The notes under the pieces were generated by a model, which saw nothing but the letters and a program-made list of their open reading frames with translations, did no database searches and was not told the origin of the DNA. A stretch of DNA of 64,000 bases, from positions 33,211,608-33,275,607 of the forward strand of contig CAMGYJ010000010.1 of NCBI GenBank assembly GCA_946122785.1, in the 5' to 3' direction. The DNA is from Linum tenue. Lineage: Eukaryota > Streptophyta > Magnoliopsida > Malpighiales > Linaceae. Every line of letters starts with the position of its first letter. Position 1 is the first letter of the stretch. Positions 35,354-46,164 of the stretch are shown here, in pieces. The position numbers and the translations under genes were made by a program.

Positions 35354-35691
35354 GTATCCTACCAGTAAATTCTTGAAGCTCACAACCTGCTATGCGGTGT
35401 TTGATTGCAACATTCAGATATAGCTATTTTGGAGTTCTTTTTTGGAGATAAGGTGTATCTCAAAACGCACTCATTTGTTCTCTGGCGTCGCCTCTGTTCT
35501 AGACACGTGAAATATTTTTCTCTGCATGAAATGTTCCATGAAAGAAATGATTTGAGATAAAATATTTATTGATTTTGAGATTGATTCATAATTTGATCAT
35601 GCATCTTGAAGATGTTTTAAATGACCTAATATAATTTGAACTTATATTATTATTTGTCGAAAGGGAATCCTGTGGGTGTGTTGGCATTGAT

Positions 35692-35965
35692 TCGGGGTGG
35701 AGTTTCAGTTACCGGTTAACCGGCCGTTAAACTGATAATCAGCCGGTTATCCACTAACCGCTAACCGATATAACCGAAATTCGGTCGGTGTTCGGAGGCT
35801 GGACGAGATGGTTTTGGTCTTGAAAGTTGTTCGATTAACCGATAACCGAGATAACCGATAACCGAAGCCTATTTCGTTGTCGGTAAGGGGGTCGGCATTT
35901 CAGTTAACCGATAACTAACCATTCAGTTACCGGTTATAACATAAACTAACCAATGGCCAGCCCTA
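35692..35965. mobile_element. Short hAT element, 274 bp
   Basis: Ends TCGGGGTGGAGTTT and, from the right, TAGGGCTGGCCATTGG are flanked by a perfect 8-bp duplication GCATTGAT (35684-35691 and 35966-35973). The interior is dominated by AACCGGTTA, TAACCGATAACC and related words. Non-coding. Confidence 0.82.
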
Positions 35966-35973
35966 GCATTGAT

Positions 35974-37869
35974 GGTGATTTTGAAAGATTGAGAAGTGAA
36001 TTTGGTGAGATTATCGTAAAAAAGGTAAATACTAATTATTAGTCATAATTTTCCTGCATTTTTAAATATTAGTCAAATCTTTCCAAACACAAAATATTAG
36101 TCAAATATTTTATAATACATCAAAATATTAAGCCATTTCTCTGTTGTCATTAATAATTTTGCAACTCTTTTTTAGTTAAAATATTAAACTTTTGGAATGT
36201 TGACCTCCATGTATCTCTTCCAAGTCAATACCATATTGTCAAGTCAATATTACTAACAAAACAGCTAACTGAAAGTTAACGTTTGGGTAATATTTTATAT
36301 TTTGAAAGGTTTGACTAATATTTTATATTTTGAAATATTTAGCGCTAGAAATATTTGACAAATAATTAGTATATAGCTTAAAAACAATATAAATGATCCA
36401 GATACTTCGAAGGCAAAAGTTATCATTAACTATTTAAGATGCAAATTAAATAATAATTTTTTTTATAAAGGTGGCGTAGGTTGATCTTTTATATTTATGT
36501 GCTATTAGAGGGGTTCGAATCTTAACCATTAGGTTCATAATTAAAACATATTGAAAATGGAGCTTTTATAAGGATTAAGGAGCCATTAAAACTAGAACAC
36601 TCAATTGTTGAGTTGTTCTGTGGCAAATTAGTAAATTACAAATTTTTTGGGAAAAAACTACAGCAGAGCCACCAAAAAGGGAGGTTACAAAAATATGGAC
36701 TAACCAAGTAAAAGAAGAAAAAAAAAAAAAAAGAGTTGCGAAACAATGGGCTCTAAATTAAGTTGGAAAGGAAAAAGAATTCAACAAATTGACTGAGCAA
36801 GTGAGCAACAACATCTGGAACCAAAAAACAGTTCCACTTTCTGCCTTAATTCCGTTCTTAATTTTCAGGGGAGAAGAAGCCAAGCCAAGGGTGTTGACCT
36901 AACCTAACACATGCTACATTCAATTCTCATAATTATTGTCCATTTTCCTCTCCCAATTACACATTGAATATTTGTGGAATAAAATATATGAAATCACACC
37001 TTAAAACCAACATCGAACTGATGTGGATATGAATAATACCCGAATTAGTTAGGGTAAGTTAATATTGATAGTTTCAATTCTTACAGCTGCATATCAAGAA
37101 TTGAGTAAAATAATTCAACCCGGAAATGATGCAAGCTTAGACAATATAAAAGGGTTGAGAATTGGGAATTTAGTTTTCAGTGAAAATATTGTAGAAGTTG
37201 AGTTTAATTTGACTTTATTTTAAATGATAATTACATTTATGTTTTAAAGATAACAACTGGTTTGTAGTGCAATGAATAACATTTCCTCTAATCATTATAG
37301 TGTTTTGGTTTGAATCACAAAGACTATCACCTTTTTGTTTTCTTTTCCTCCAAATTTATAGTACTAAGAGGAGATCCATCAAATTTTAGGGGTGAGACCC
37401 AGGCACGAAAATCGTACAATTGACACGAAGTTGGAGACAAAGATATTGCCTTCCTAGTCACAGAATGGACTACCCCTATTACTAAGAGGGCCTAGATCTA
37501 CCCCTGCATATATGAGAATGTGTTTAGAAAGTTGGACACAGTTGAAGTGGGCATTAAATCAATATGATGACAATTTAAATACAAAATTATCGCCATATAA
37601 TCACAAAGTATGCCGCGTTCGATACAACACGATGCCGAACTATTATGAACACGTTCTCACCGTTTTTGAGTTTTGGACTAAGGATATCAAAATTTATGCC
37701 AAGACATGAATGACAAATATCTCCGTAACAGTCCCAATCCCCAACACACGTATTTGCTTCTGTAATCCCCCTTTTCTTCCCATTCCGTGCCCTCTCAATG
37801 TCAACGGTCTAATTAATACCAATACCATCCCTTCTCCCTCTCTTTCCTTTCTCTTCGCAGTTCGCACCA
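35974..37869. other. Intergenic region upstream of the DUF1442 gene
   Basis: AT-rich, with A tracts near 36717-36732. No coding frame with domain-like sequence, and no clear transposon ends. The last few hundred bases presumably include the promoter of the gene starting at 38017. Confidence 0.55.
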
Positions 37870-37875
37870 TATAAA
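37870..37875 (+). promoter_or_regulatory. Putative TATA box of DUF1442 gene
   Basis: TATAAA in the context CACCATATAAAGCC, 142-147 bp upstream of the ATG at 38017, following a CT-rich stretch (CCCTCTCTTTCC). The position fits a leader of a little over 100 bases. Confidence 0.55.
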
Positions 37876-38016
37876 GCCAGAGTTAATGAGCTACGCCCTC
37901 TCCATTCTTAACTTGCTCCCAAAGCAAACCCTCCATCAATAAACCAGGCGAAGAACAAGGGGAGCAGCTGAAAAATACCAACAGGGACAAGATTGAGAAG
38001 AAAGGAAGAGAAAGAA

Positions 38017-41000
38017 ATGAAGCTGATATGGTCCCCTGAATTGGCTACCAAAGCCTATCTCGATACTGTTAAAGCAGTAAGCCAGCCAAATTACTTCTTT
38101 CTGTAAGACTTGAATTATATATGTTTGGGGTTTTCCCTCAATTCTCAATTCTCCTTCTTCTGTAATGGAGATATGAACCAGAAGCAGTAGCAGCTGAAGC
38201 TTGAATGAAGAACTTGTCCTGAGTCTGCTACTGCTGATGGAAGCTGCACACGAAGAACACAAGCCCAGAAGAAACGGTGGCGTTTTGCTTTAATCCAGGA
38301 ACTGCTTTGGAGCAAAACGCAGTCGTCTCCTCTAAAGAAGAAAGAGATGTGCCAACACGACGCCGTCCTTCTTAGTTGCCTGTCGTAGCGATTTGGTTTG
38401 TGTCTTGCAGACACATGTTGCTTTGTTATTGGTTCGTTTTCAATTGTTAGTTAATTACTGTAGATTAGCCGTTAAGTGTTCTGGGTTTGTAAAGGTTGCT
38501 GGGTATATAAATGAGAAATCGAAAATGAAGATCTCAAGGTTTTGAGACCCTTCACCAAAAACCTAGCCGCTTTCTTCTTTTCTTCTCATGGTATCAGAGC
38601 CTGGTTGGCTTTGCTAACCTCGATCCAGGCTTCTGCGCTGCCGATTTCTCATTTATAGATCCAGACGATGTCTACTCAAGAAGCACAAGTGGATGGGTTC
38701 GTTGCTGATGAAGTGGAGACTGAAGATGAGATTGCTTCAGCCAACGACGCCACCTTACCGCGAACTCCTCAAGGTGCAAATGCTCGACGTCAGATGGATG
38801 CTTTTGTTCCTCCAGTGATTCCTCGCTATGAGGATCCTTACCTCAACCCTTACTACCTGCCACCTCACGATGGAGGTTTGACAACTATCATTTCGATGAA
38901 GCTAACTGACCAGAATTACAATCTCTGGAGTCAGGTAATGGAACTTGCTCTTAGTACTAAGAACAAGCTGCAATTTGTGAATGGATTGATTCCTGTACCC
39001 CAGATGGGAGATCCCATTTGGCAGTCTTGGCACAGGTGTGATAGCACTGTGCGTTGCTGGATCTATAACTCCCTTTCAGATGATATAGCAAACAGTGTGG
39101 TTCCTTACAAAGTAGCCAAAGATGTGTGGGATAATCTGAAAGATAGGTTCAGCCAGGCTGACAATATGAGGGTTTATGAATTGAATGAGCATATTAGGAA
39201 GTGTGTTCAAGGAAATCTTACAGTTACTCAGTATTACACTGCTCTGACAACTAAATGGCAAGAATACAAGATGTATAGGCCAGTTTCATGCTGTCCCTGC
39301 CCAAATAGCCCTTTCTTTACAATTCAGAGATACCAAGAGCATGATTTGATCATCAAATTCATGCAAGGCCTTAATGATGTGTTTCAATCAGCAAGAACAC
39401 AGGTATTGATGAATGCACAGCTGCCTCCCATTGAATCAGTTTTTAAGCAGATGGTTCAACTGGAAAGACAACTGAAAGGGTTACAGTCTGAAAAAGGAAG
39501 AGTGGAATCAGTTGCATTGATGGCTGGACAACAGTCTAAGCAACAGAAAGGTACTCAAGGAGGCAGAAATCCTAGAGACTACAAAGATGGGAAGAAGTGG
39601 TGTAGGTTCTGCAAGAAGGAGTACCACACTATTGAGGAATGTTACAAGTTGAAAAACAAACAAAGTAGAGAAGGAGAAGGTTCTTTTGCTGGTTCAGTAG
39701 AAGTTACTCCATCAGAAGGTGATGGCTCTAATGCTACTGGTCATGGTGGAGGAAAAGGGGAAGGTGATCTTCTGAGTTTGCTCACTCCCAACCAGTTTGA
39801 ACAACTCAGAACTCTGCTTAATCGATCACCATCTGCATCACCCTCTCCTCCTAATTCTCCTGGTGTTCAGCATTCTGCAGCAGTTGCTGTTAGAGGCTCA
39901 CAGTCAGGAAAGAAACCAGCTGGTTCTCCCTCTGTCTCAACACAGCATTCCCATTATGCATCACACTCTTCAGGTAAACAAGTCCTTTCTTCTGTGGTTG
40001 AATCATCTCGTGGCACAGTATGGGTTTTGGATACAGGGGCAACAGATCACATCATATGTGATAAAAGTTTCTTCATGAAACATAAGCCCCTGAATCAGGT
40101 CTTTGTTAATCTGCCTAATGGACAACAGGTTCAAGCCACACATATAGGGATAGTTACTTTGCCTTGTGGATTATTCATAACTCAAGTCCTCTTTGTTCCT
40201 TCCTTTGCTTACAATTTAGTTTCTGTAAGCAAGTTAACCAAAAATCATCCAGTCTCATTGACTTTCAAATCCAACTTTTGTGTCATCCAGGACCTTATTA
40301 CTCGGAGGAGGATTGGTTTAGCCCAAGTTGATAGAGGTCTTTACCTTTTTACTGAGTTCAAGGGTCAACAGTTTGGAGTTTCTAAGGATTCACAGAAGTT
40401 TGCAGCAGCAGTGTTCAATTTCCAAAGCCAAGATTTTAACATCTGGCATGCTAGATTAGGACATCCATCTTTGTCTAGACTAAAAGTTGTGAAACAAACT
40501 TGTAATGAGGTTTCTCTTCCTTTGACACAGCATTGTGAAACTTGTCACTTAGCTAAGCAAAAGAGGTTGCCATTTCCAGTAAGCACCTCAGTTAGTTCAC
40601 AAGTTTTTGAGTTGATACATGTAGACATTTGGGGGCCATTAAACACTGTTTCCAGAGATGGTTTCTCTTATTTTCTTACTGTATTTGATGACCATAGTAG
40701 AGCAGTGTGGGTTTTTCTTCTCAAATCAAAGGCTGATGCCAGGCCAACACTTCAATCTTTCTGTCTAATGGTAAAGAACCAATTTTCAGTTTCAGTTAAA
40801 ACCATTAGAACAGACCAAGGCCAAGAGTTTCACATGACTGAGTTCTACTCAGCTCATGGTATTGTTCATGAAATGAGTTGTGTTTATACAGCACAACAAA
40901 ATGGGAGAGTTGAGAGAAAACACCAGCATTTGCTGAATGTGGCTAGATCATTGAAATTTCAATCTGGTTTACCTTTGACCTTTTGGGGAGATTTTGTTTT

Positions 41001-44000
41001 ACATGCAGCCTATCTAATTAACAGGACTCCTACTCCTATCCTTAATCACAAAACTCCTTTTGAGGTACTGCATAAGGTACCACCAGATTATATGAACTTG
41101 AGGGTTTTTGGTTGTCTGGCTTATGCCACTGCTGTAGAGGGTCATAAGTTGAAGTTTGATCCTCGATCCAATCAATGTGTCTTTCTAGGCTACCCTCATG
41201 GCATTAAAGGATACAAATTGTTGGATCTTAACACAAACAAAGTGTTTGTTAATCGAGATGTGATCTTTCATGAGCACATTTTGCCTTACAAAACTGGTAA
41301 ATCTGCTCATGACTCAACAGAAGATGCTCCTTCCACTTCTGTTCCAATGTCTTCTTTCTGTCCAGGAGAACCTTCTTGTTCTGGTTCTTCTCCTGTTTTT
41401 GAGCCTGACTTGACAGATTATTCTTCTCCTTCTGTCAAAACCACACCCCTATCTCCTTCCCCACCAGGCAAATCTGCTACTCCTTTTACCAATAATGATG
41501 TTTCAGATACCAGTTCTGCTTCATCTGATTCATCACCTCCTCCTGTTCCTCCTTCTTCCCCACCAGTAGTACCTCTTAGGAAATCTACAAGGCAAACAAC
41601 TTTTCCTAAGAAGTTTAATGACTTTTATGTGGGTTTGAATCAAGTCAGTATTGATCCCAAGATCCCAATCCCACCAGACCTGGCTCATCTTTCACCAGAG
41701 CAACAGCATTTTGCACTGATCCTTGCAGCAGCTTTTGAGCCTTCTTGCTATGCAGAAGCAGCTCAGGATTCCAGGTGGAATGCAGCCATGATTGAAGAGT
41801 TAAAAGCACTCTTTGATAATGATACTTGGGACATTACTGACTTGCCAGGGGGAGTTAAGGCAATTGGGTGCAGATGGGTTTTCAGGATTAAGTACAATCC
41901 AGATGGTTCAATTGAAAGATTTAAAGCACGTTTAGTAGCTAAAGGATATACACAAATCTATGGTATTGACTATTGTGATACCTTTTCTCCTGTAGCAAAG
42001 TTGACCTCAGTTAAAATGTTGTTAGCTGTGGCATCTGTTAACAGTTGGCATTTACATCAAATGGATGTTAACAATGCCTTTTTGAATGGAGAATTAGAAG
42101 AAGATGTGTATATGGAATTGCCTGAGGGAATGAGAGACAAACCTGAGTATAAGGGGAAGGTGTGCAAGTTGAAGAAATCACTTTATGGATTAAAGCAAGC
42201 TAGCAGAATGTGGTATGCTAAGCTAACTGATTCATTACTGGCTAATGGTTTTAGACAGTCTAAATCAGATTATTCAATCTTTTTGACTGATATAAGAGGA
42301 CATCTTGTTATCCTTATTGTTTATGTGGATGATATTGTTGTGGGAAGTGAGGATCTGGATGCTGTTAAAACTGTGAAGAACATGTTAAAGTCTTTGTTCA
42401 AGATGAAGGACTTGGGGGAATTGCAGTATTTCCTTGGTTTAGAAGTTAACAGAACAGCAGAAGGAATTCATGTGTCACAAAGAAAATATTGCACTGAGTT
42501 GTTAAAAGAAGCAGGCTTTGATGAGTGTAAACCTGCAAAGACACCTTCGAGTGTTAAACAAGTGCTTTCAGCTGCTGATGGTGAACCCTTTCTGGACATC
42601 AGTAAATACAAGCATCTGCTAGGGCAGTTGCAGTATTTGACAAGCACAAGGCCTGACATCAGCTTTGCTGTTCAGCAACTATGTCAGTTCCAGGACTCTC
42701 CAACTTCAGTGCATTACAAGGCTCTACAAAGGGTTTTTAGATACTTGAGTAGTTCACCAGGACAAGGTTTATTTTACCCTAAGAATTCTGCTATTCAGTT
42801 GACAGGTTATAGTGATTCTGATTGGGCTACATGTCCAGATTCAAGGAGATCACTAACAGGGTTTTGTGTGTTCTTGGGAACTAGTTTGATTAGTTGGAAA
42901 ACAAAGAAACAGAGTACAGTTTCTAGATCCTCTTCAGAGGCAGAGTACAGAGCCTTGGCTCAGTTGAGTTGTGAGTTGCAATGGCTGATGAGATTGCTTT
43001 CAGACTTTGGAGTAAAGCATTCCCAACCAGCTATGGTGTTTTGTGACAACCAATCAGCAATACATATTGCTAGGAATCCAGTCTTTCATGAAAGAACAAA
43101 GCACATTGAGGTAGACTGTCATGTTATTCGTGAAAGACTGATGAATGGTTTGATTGATTTGAAGCATGTTTCAACAAACTTCCAACTTGCAGACATCTTT
43201 ACCAAAAGTCTTGGTATTGATCGTTTCAATATGTTGATGGACAAGCTGGGAGTTTCTGCACGATCCTCGCCAGCTTGTGGGGGGGTAATGGAGATATGAA
43301 CCAGAAGCAGTAGCAGCTGAAGCTTGAATGAAGAACTTGTCCTGAGTCTGCTACTGCTGATGGAAGCTGCACACGAAGAACACAAGCCCAGAAGAAACGG
43401 TGGCGTTTTGCTTTAATCCAGGAACTGCTTTGGAGCAAAACGCAGTCGTCTCCTCTAAAGAAGAAAGAGATGTGCCAACACGACGCCGTCCTTCTTAGTT
43501 GCCTGTCGTAGCGATTTGGTTTGTGTCTTGCAGACACATGTTGCTTTGTTATTGGTTCGTTTTCAATTGTTAGTTAATTACTGTAGATTAGCCGTTAAGT
43601 GTTCTGGGTTTGTAAAGGTTGCTGGGTATATAAATGAGAAATCGAAAATGAAGATCTCAAGGTTTTGAGACCCTTCACCAAAAACCTAGCCGCTTTCTTC
43701 TTTTCTTCTCATTCTGGATGGCGATTTTTGATTCCTGGGTTTTGGCAGTGTGGGATTAGCCAGGAATCCGGCGTAGCAGAGCTGGTTTCGGCTATGGCGG
43801 CCGGCTGGAACGCCAAATTCACAGTGGAGACATGGTCCCGCGGCGGGCCGGTGGCGACCAGCATCGGCCTCGCCGTCGCCAGCCGTCACTCCGGCGGGCG
43901 GCACGTGTGCGTGGTCTCCGACGAGAATTCCAGATCGGAGTATTTGCAAGCACTGCGTCAGGGTGGCGGTGGGAATTCGATTAATATTCTTCCGGCGGCC

Positions 44001-44387
44001 AATCAGGTGGTGGTGGGGGAACCGGAAGAGGTGATGCAAGGGATGGAGGGGATCGATTTCCTTGTGGTAGATTCGCGGCGGAAGGACTTCGCCAGGGTGC
44101 TGAGAGCGGCCAAGCTCAGCGGCAGGGGAGCGGTGCTGGTGTGTAAGAACGCTAGTTCGAAGCAGGCGACGAGCTTTCGGTGGCGGAGCGTTCTGGATGG
44201 CGGGTCGACCAGGCGGTTGGTCCGGTCGGTTTATCTTCCTGTTGGGAAAGGGCTGGATATTGCACACGTGGCAACTAGCGGTGCGGCGAGCAGTACCGCC
44301 GGCGGCGGGCAGAGTAAAAGCAGCCAGAGCAGGTGGATCAAACATGTTGATCGAGAGTCGGGGGAGGTTCATGTTATCAGAAAGTGA
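38017..44387 (+). CDS. DUF1442 family protein, two exons; intron holds copia element
   Basis: Exon 1 is 38017-38076 (MKLIWSPELATKAYLDTVKA) and exon 2 is 43749-44387, from CGISQESGVAELVSAMAAGW to HVDRESGEVHVIRK. The donor is GCA|GTAAGC and the acceptor TTGGCAG|TGT, phase 0. The joined protein is 232 residues, the usual size for plant DUF1442, a family placed with SAM-dependent methyltransferase-like folds but with no proven reaction. Family blocks seen: VETWSRGGPVATSIGLAVAS, SGGRHVCVVSDENSRSEY, GIDFLVVDSRRKDFARVLR, GAVLVCKNA. Without the copia the intron would be 118 bp; with it, about 5.7 kb. Exon 2 is GC-rich, unlike its surroundings. The coding sequence is undamaged, so the gene can work if the intron is spliced. 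Confidence 0.92.
38163..38588 (+). repeat. 5' LTR of young copia element
   Basis: A 426-bp LTR with TATATAAA at 38514-38521, the likely element promoter. It begins TAATGGAG and ends CTTCTCA. Confidence 0.94.
38589..38602 (+). other. Primer binding site of young copia (tRNA-Met)
   Basis: TGGTATCAGAGCCT directly follows the 5' LTR; the first 13 bases match the complement of the initiator tRNA-Met 3' end. Confidence 0.92.
38668..43299 (+). CDS. Copia gag-pol polyprotein, full length, 1543 aa
   Basis: One frame from ATG 38668 to a stop overlapping the first 14 bases of the 3' LTR. Gag occupies residues 1 to about 400, with zinc knuckle CRFCKKEYHTIEEC (CX2CX4HX4C) near residue 311. Protease active site VLDTGATDHI is near 452. 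The integrase has WHARLGHPS near 592, then IRTDQGQEF near 712 and QQNGRVERKHQH near 741, followed by the FLGYPHGIKGYKLL block. RT has QMDVNNAFLNGELEEDVYM near 1130 and catalytic YVDDIVVG near 1218. RNase H has YSDSDWATCPDSRRS near 1380, SSSEAEYRAL near 1421 and DNQSAIHIARNP near 1459. All catalytic motifs are intact and length is normal, so the element is likely mobile. It makes virus-like particles in the cytoplasm and integrates cDNA in the nucleus. Confidence 0.97.
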   Translation: MSTQEAQVDGFVADEVETEDEIASANDATLPRTPQGANARRQMDAFVPPVIPRYEDPYLNPYYLPPHDGGLTTIISMKLTDQNYNLWSQVMELALSTKNKLQFVNGLIPVPQMGDPIWQSWHRCDSTVRCWIYNSLSDDIANSVVPYKVAKDVWDNLKDRFSQADNMRVYELNEHIRKCVQGNLTVTQYYTALTTKWQEYKMYRPVSCCPCPNSPFFTIQRYQEHDLIIKFMQGLNDVFQSARTQVLMNAQLPPIESVFKQMVQLERQLKGLQSEKGRVESVALMAGQQSKQQKGTQGGRNPRDYKDGKKWCRFCKKEYHTIEECYKLKNKQSREGEGSFAGSVEVTPSEGDGSNATGHGGGKGEGDLLSLLTPNQFEQLRTLLNRSPSASPSPPNSPGVQHSAAVAVRGSQSGKKPAGSPSVSTQHSHYASHSSGKQVLSSVVESSRGTVWVLDTGATDHIICDKSFFMKHKPLNQVFVNLPNGQQVQATHIGIVTLPCGLFITQVLFVPSFAYNLVSVSKLTKNHPVSLTFKSNFCVIQDLITRRRIGLAQVDRGLYLFTEFKGQQFGVSKDSQKFAAAVFNFQSQDFNIWHARLGHPSLSRLKVVKQTCNEVSLPLTQHCETCHLAKQKRLPFPVSTSVSSQVFELIHVDIWGPLNTVSRDGFSYFLTVFDDHSRAVWVFLLKSKADARPTLQSFCLMVKNQFSVSVKTIRTDQGQEFHMTEFYSAHGIVHEMSCVYTAQQNGRVERKHQHLLNVARSLKFQSGLPLTFWGDFVLHAAYLINRTPTPILNHKTPFEVLHKVPPDYMNLRVFGCLAYATAVEGHKLKFDPRSNQCVFLGYPHGIKGYKLLDLNTNKVFVNRDVIFHEHILPYKTGKSAHDSTEDAPSTSVPMSSFCPGEPSCSGSSPVFEPDLTDYSSPSVKTTPLSPSPPGKSATPFTNNDVSDTSSASSDSSPPPVPPSSPPVVPLRKSTRQTTFPKKFNDFYVGLNQVSIDPKIPIPPDLAHLSPEQQHFALILAAAFEPSCYAEAAQDSRWNAAMIEELKALFDNDTWDITDLPGGVKAIGCRWVFRIKYNPDGSIERFKARLVAKGYTQIYGIDYCDTFSPVAKLTSVKMLLAVASVNSWHLHQMDVNNAFLNGELEEDVYMELPEGMRDKPEYKGKVCKLKKSLYGLKQASRMWYAKLTDSLLANGFRQSKSDYSIFLTDIRGHLVILIVYVDDIVVGSEDLDAVKTVKNMLKSLFKMKDLGELQYFLGLEVNRTAEGIHVSQRKYCTELLKEAGFDECKPAKTPSSVKQVLSAADGEPFLDISKYKHLLGQLQYLTSTRPDISFAVQQLCQFQDSPTSVHYKALQRVFRYLSSSPGQGLFYPKNSAIQLTGYSDSDWATCPDSRRSLTGFCVFLGTSLISWKTKKQSTVSRSSSEAEYRALAQLSCELQWLMRLLSDFGVKHSQPAMVFCDNQSAIHIARNPVFHERTKHIEVDCHVIRERLMNGLIDLKHVSTNFQLADIFTKSLGIDRFNMLMDKLGVSARSSPACGGVMEI
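43286..43711 (+). repeat. 3' LTR of young copia element
   Basis: Read as identical to the 5' LTR. Its TATATAAA (43627-43634) lies about 115 bp upstream of DUF1442 exon 2 in the same orientation, so LTR-driven transcripts across exon 2 are conceivable. Confidence 0.94.
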
Positions 44388-45799
44388 AGATTTTTGGGAC
44401 TTCTTTTGATGAACTACAATAAGGGGGAAGAAAAAGTGACTGCTTTGAGTATGTACAAAAGTGGTGGTTAACAAGATTTACTGTAATTTCTTTCGTTTTT
44501 TAACCATTAGATGGTTTTTGCTGACCATAATCAAGTTGGCTTTTTACTGTGTACATTACTGTTTTCAATTTGAGGACTAACTATGAACGAGGAGTAGTCT
44601 GGCAATCTCATAAGTTGGTCAGCTTTGCTTATCTCTCTTGTTGTTGTTTGGTTTCTTTTTCTTTTATATAAGGGTGAATGCATCTACAAAATATATAAAG
44701 ATAAAACAAGTGTTGAAATTGTCTCATTTCAAATTTTGTGGCCTGAAAGTGATTTTAGGAATGTCATTTTTGTTATTGTACCCAAATCATCTTTATATGT
44801 TAAAAATGTTGTCATTGGAGTTCAAACTTTGGTCACTTGATAATTGAAGAAAGTGGATTATAATCAACTAGACCACATTGTATTTATTTTTATTTTTTTA
44901 TTGAACTCTAGAAGTATGTTTGGTGATGATGCTTCTACATTTATATTTTGGCTTAAGTTATTTATATTTTATAGAGAGAGATTAGTTCTGGAATCGGAAC
45001 TCAAGTAATATTGGTTCAAACATTAATATTAAATTGTTTGTGCATTTTAGTTTCGACAAAATAAAGAAGTATATTTTACACTTTATAATACTTAATTTAA
45101 TCTTAATATTTGTTATGTTTGATTAAATTCTTGATTAAATTCATAGCTGAAAAGTTTTTTTTTACTACTTACAGGAATAACAAACAACGTCAACAATAAT
45201 TTTAGAAGCAAGTAAAGTGAAGAAAAAATTGAGATTTAGTATCTCTTTGCAAATGTGTGTGTGTTTAGAGGGGGGGGGGGGGGGAGATTTTTTCGGTCTA
45301 AAATTTTTGAAGAAGAGGTTAAAACTCATATATAATTTGTTTAAATATTGCATATTGAATTGGAGTATTGAAGATTTAGAAGCGATATATAATTTTTAAA
45401 GTAGTATTAATTTTCAGTCCGGTTGACCAATAGCCTTAGACCTCTTGCTAATATGACATGATTGGATCCAATAATCATAAGATGAGATTTAGTTTTATAT
45501 GTCGGTTCATAACCATTTTTGTGTGTAATGAATTTGTACGAAAAATACATGTAAATCAATGAAGATAAACTTGATTATGCATTTTGATTCTTTAGATAAC
45601 TAAAATTGTTTAAGAGATTAACTAACTATACACTCACTCGATTAGTTTAACGAGTTTTGTTTTTATCACTTTTAGTAATTAGTTTATTCACGTGCTATCA
45701 AACTACTTTGCTCCGTCGAAGAATAAACGGTCATATATTCATCAGGTTTCAGGTGCTCTGATTCACACTATCGACTGTGAATGGAGAAGAAGTATTTCC
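44388..45799. other. Downstream and intergenic region of DUF1442 gene
   Basis: The first few hundred bases should contain the gene's 3' UTR (an AATAAG-like signal lies near 44416). The rest is AT-rich with a G tract near 45271-45286. No gene recognised. Confidence 0.55.
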
Positions 45800-45807
45800 A
45801 GGTTTCT

Positions 45808-46164
45808 AGGGGGTCGTTTGGAAGTTGCGATTGTTAAATAGATGTATTGTTGAGAATGCATGTATAATATTATACATGTATTGTCGAATTTGATGCATTG
45901 TAGAATACAACGTTTGATATGTGTGATTGTGTATGTCGCATCAGCTAAAAGCTGAGACAAAACAATCTCAACTCAACTATCTCAACAATCACAACTAAAA
46001 GTTGAGATATAACAATCACTGAAAATGAGTGATAGTTTCTGTCACATCATAGAAAACAATCCATGTATTGTTTCTGCTAAAAAAAACAAAAAAACGATGC
46101 ATTGTAAACAATACATGCATAATGACAATCTCAACAAAACAATCGCAACTTCCAAACGACCCCT
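45808..46164. mobile_element. MITE with long inverted ends, 357 bp (hAT-type TSD)
   Basis: The left end AGGGGGTCGTTTGGAAGTTG and the complement of the right end AGGGGTCGTTTGGAAGTTGC match over about 26 bases apart from one extra G. They are flanked by a perfect 8-bp duplication AGGTTTCT (45800-45807 and 46165-46172). The interior is full of further complementary words (TGTATTGTTGAGA, ACAATACATGCATAATG, CTCAACAAAACAATC), so the whole element can fold back. The 8-bp duplication suggests hAT, although the GGGTCGTTTGG terminus is also seen in other plant MITE families. Confidence 0.82.

Larger units (their letters stand above)
38163..43711 (+). mobile_element. Intact, very young Ty1/copia element in DUF1442 intron
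   Basis: LTRs 38163-38588 and 43286-43711 (426 bp each) read identical by eye and are bounded by the 5-bp duplication TTCTG (38158-38162 and 43712-43716). A tRNA-Met primer site, one uninterrupted polyprotein and a polypurine tract (GCTTGTGGGGGGG, about 43273-43285) are all present. The element lies in sense with the host gene. Identical LTRs and an open frame mean a very recent insertion of a probably autonomous element. LTR ends are TA...CA, not TG...CA. Confidence 0.96.

Noticed and set aside
36465..36560. A box/B box-like words (GTGGCGTAGGTTG and GGTTCGAATC) suggesting a tRNA gene or SINE
   Set aside because: No cloverleaf can be drawn, no 3' tail or target duplication is visible, and only the B box is convincing.
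43665..44387. Open frame joining the copia 3' LTR to DUF1442 exon 2, suggesting an LTR-initiated chimeric protein
   Set aside because: The frame begins at TTG with an upstream in-frame stop (43635-43637) and has no ATG before exon 2 itself (first at about 43794), so a chimeric N-terminus is not supported. An LTR-driven transcript remains possible.
43686..44474. 262-codon frame antisense to DUF1442 exon 2
   Set aside because: It mirrors a GC-rich coding exon, has no recognisable domain, and crosses the LTR boundary.
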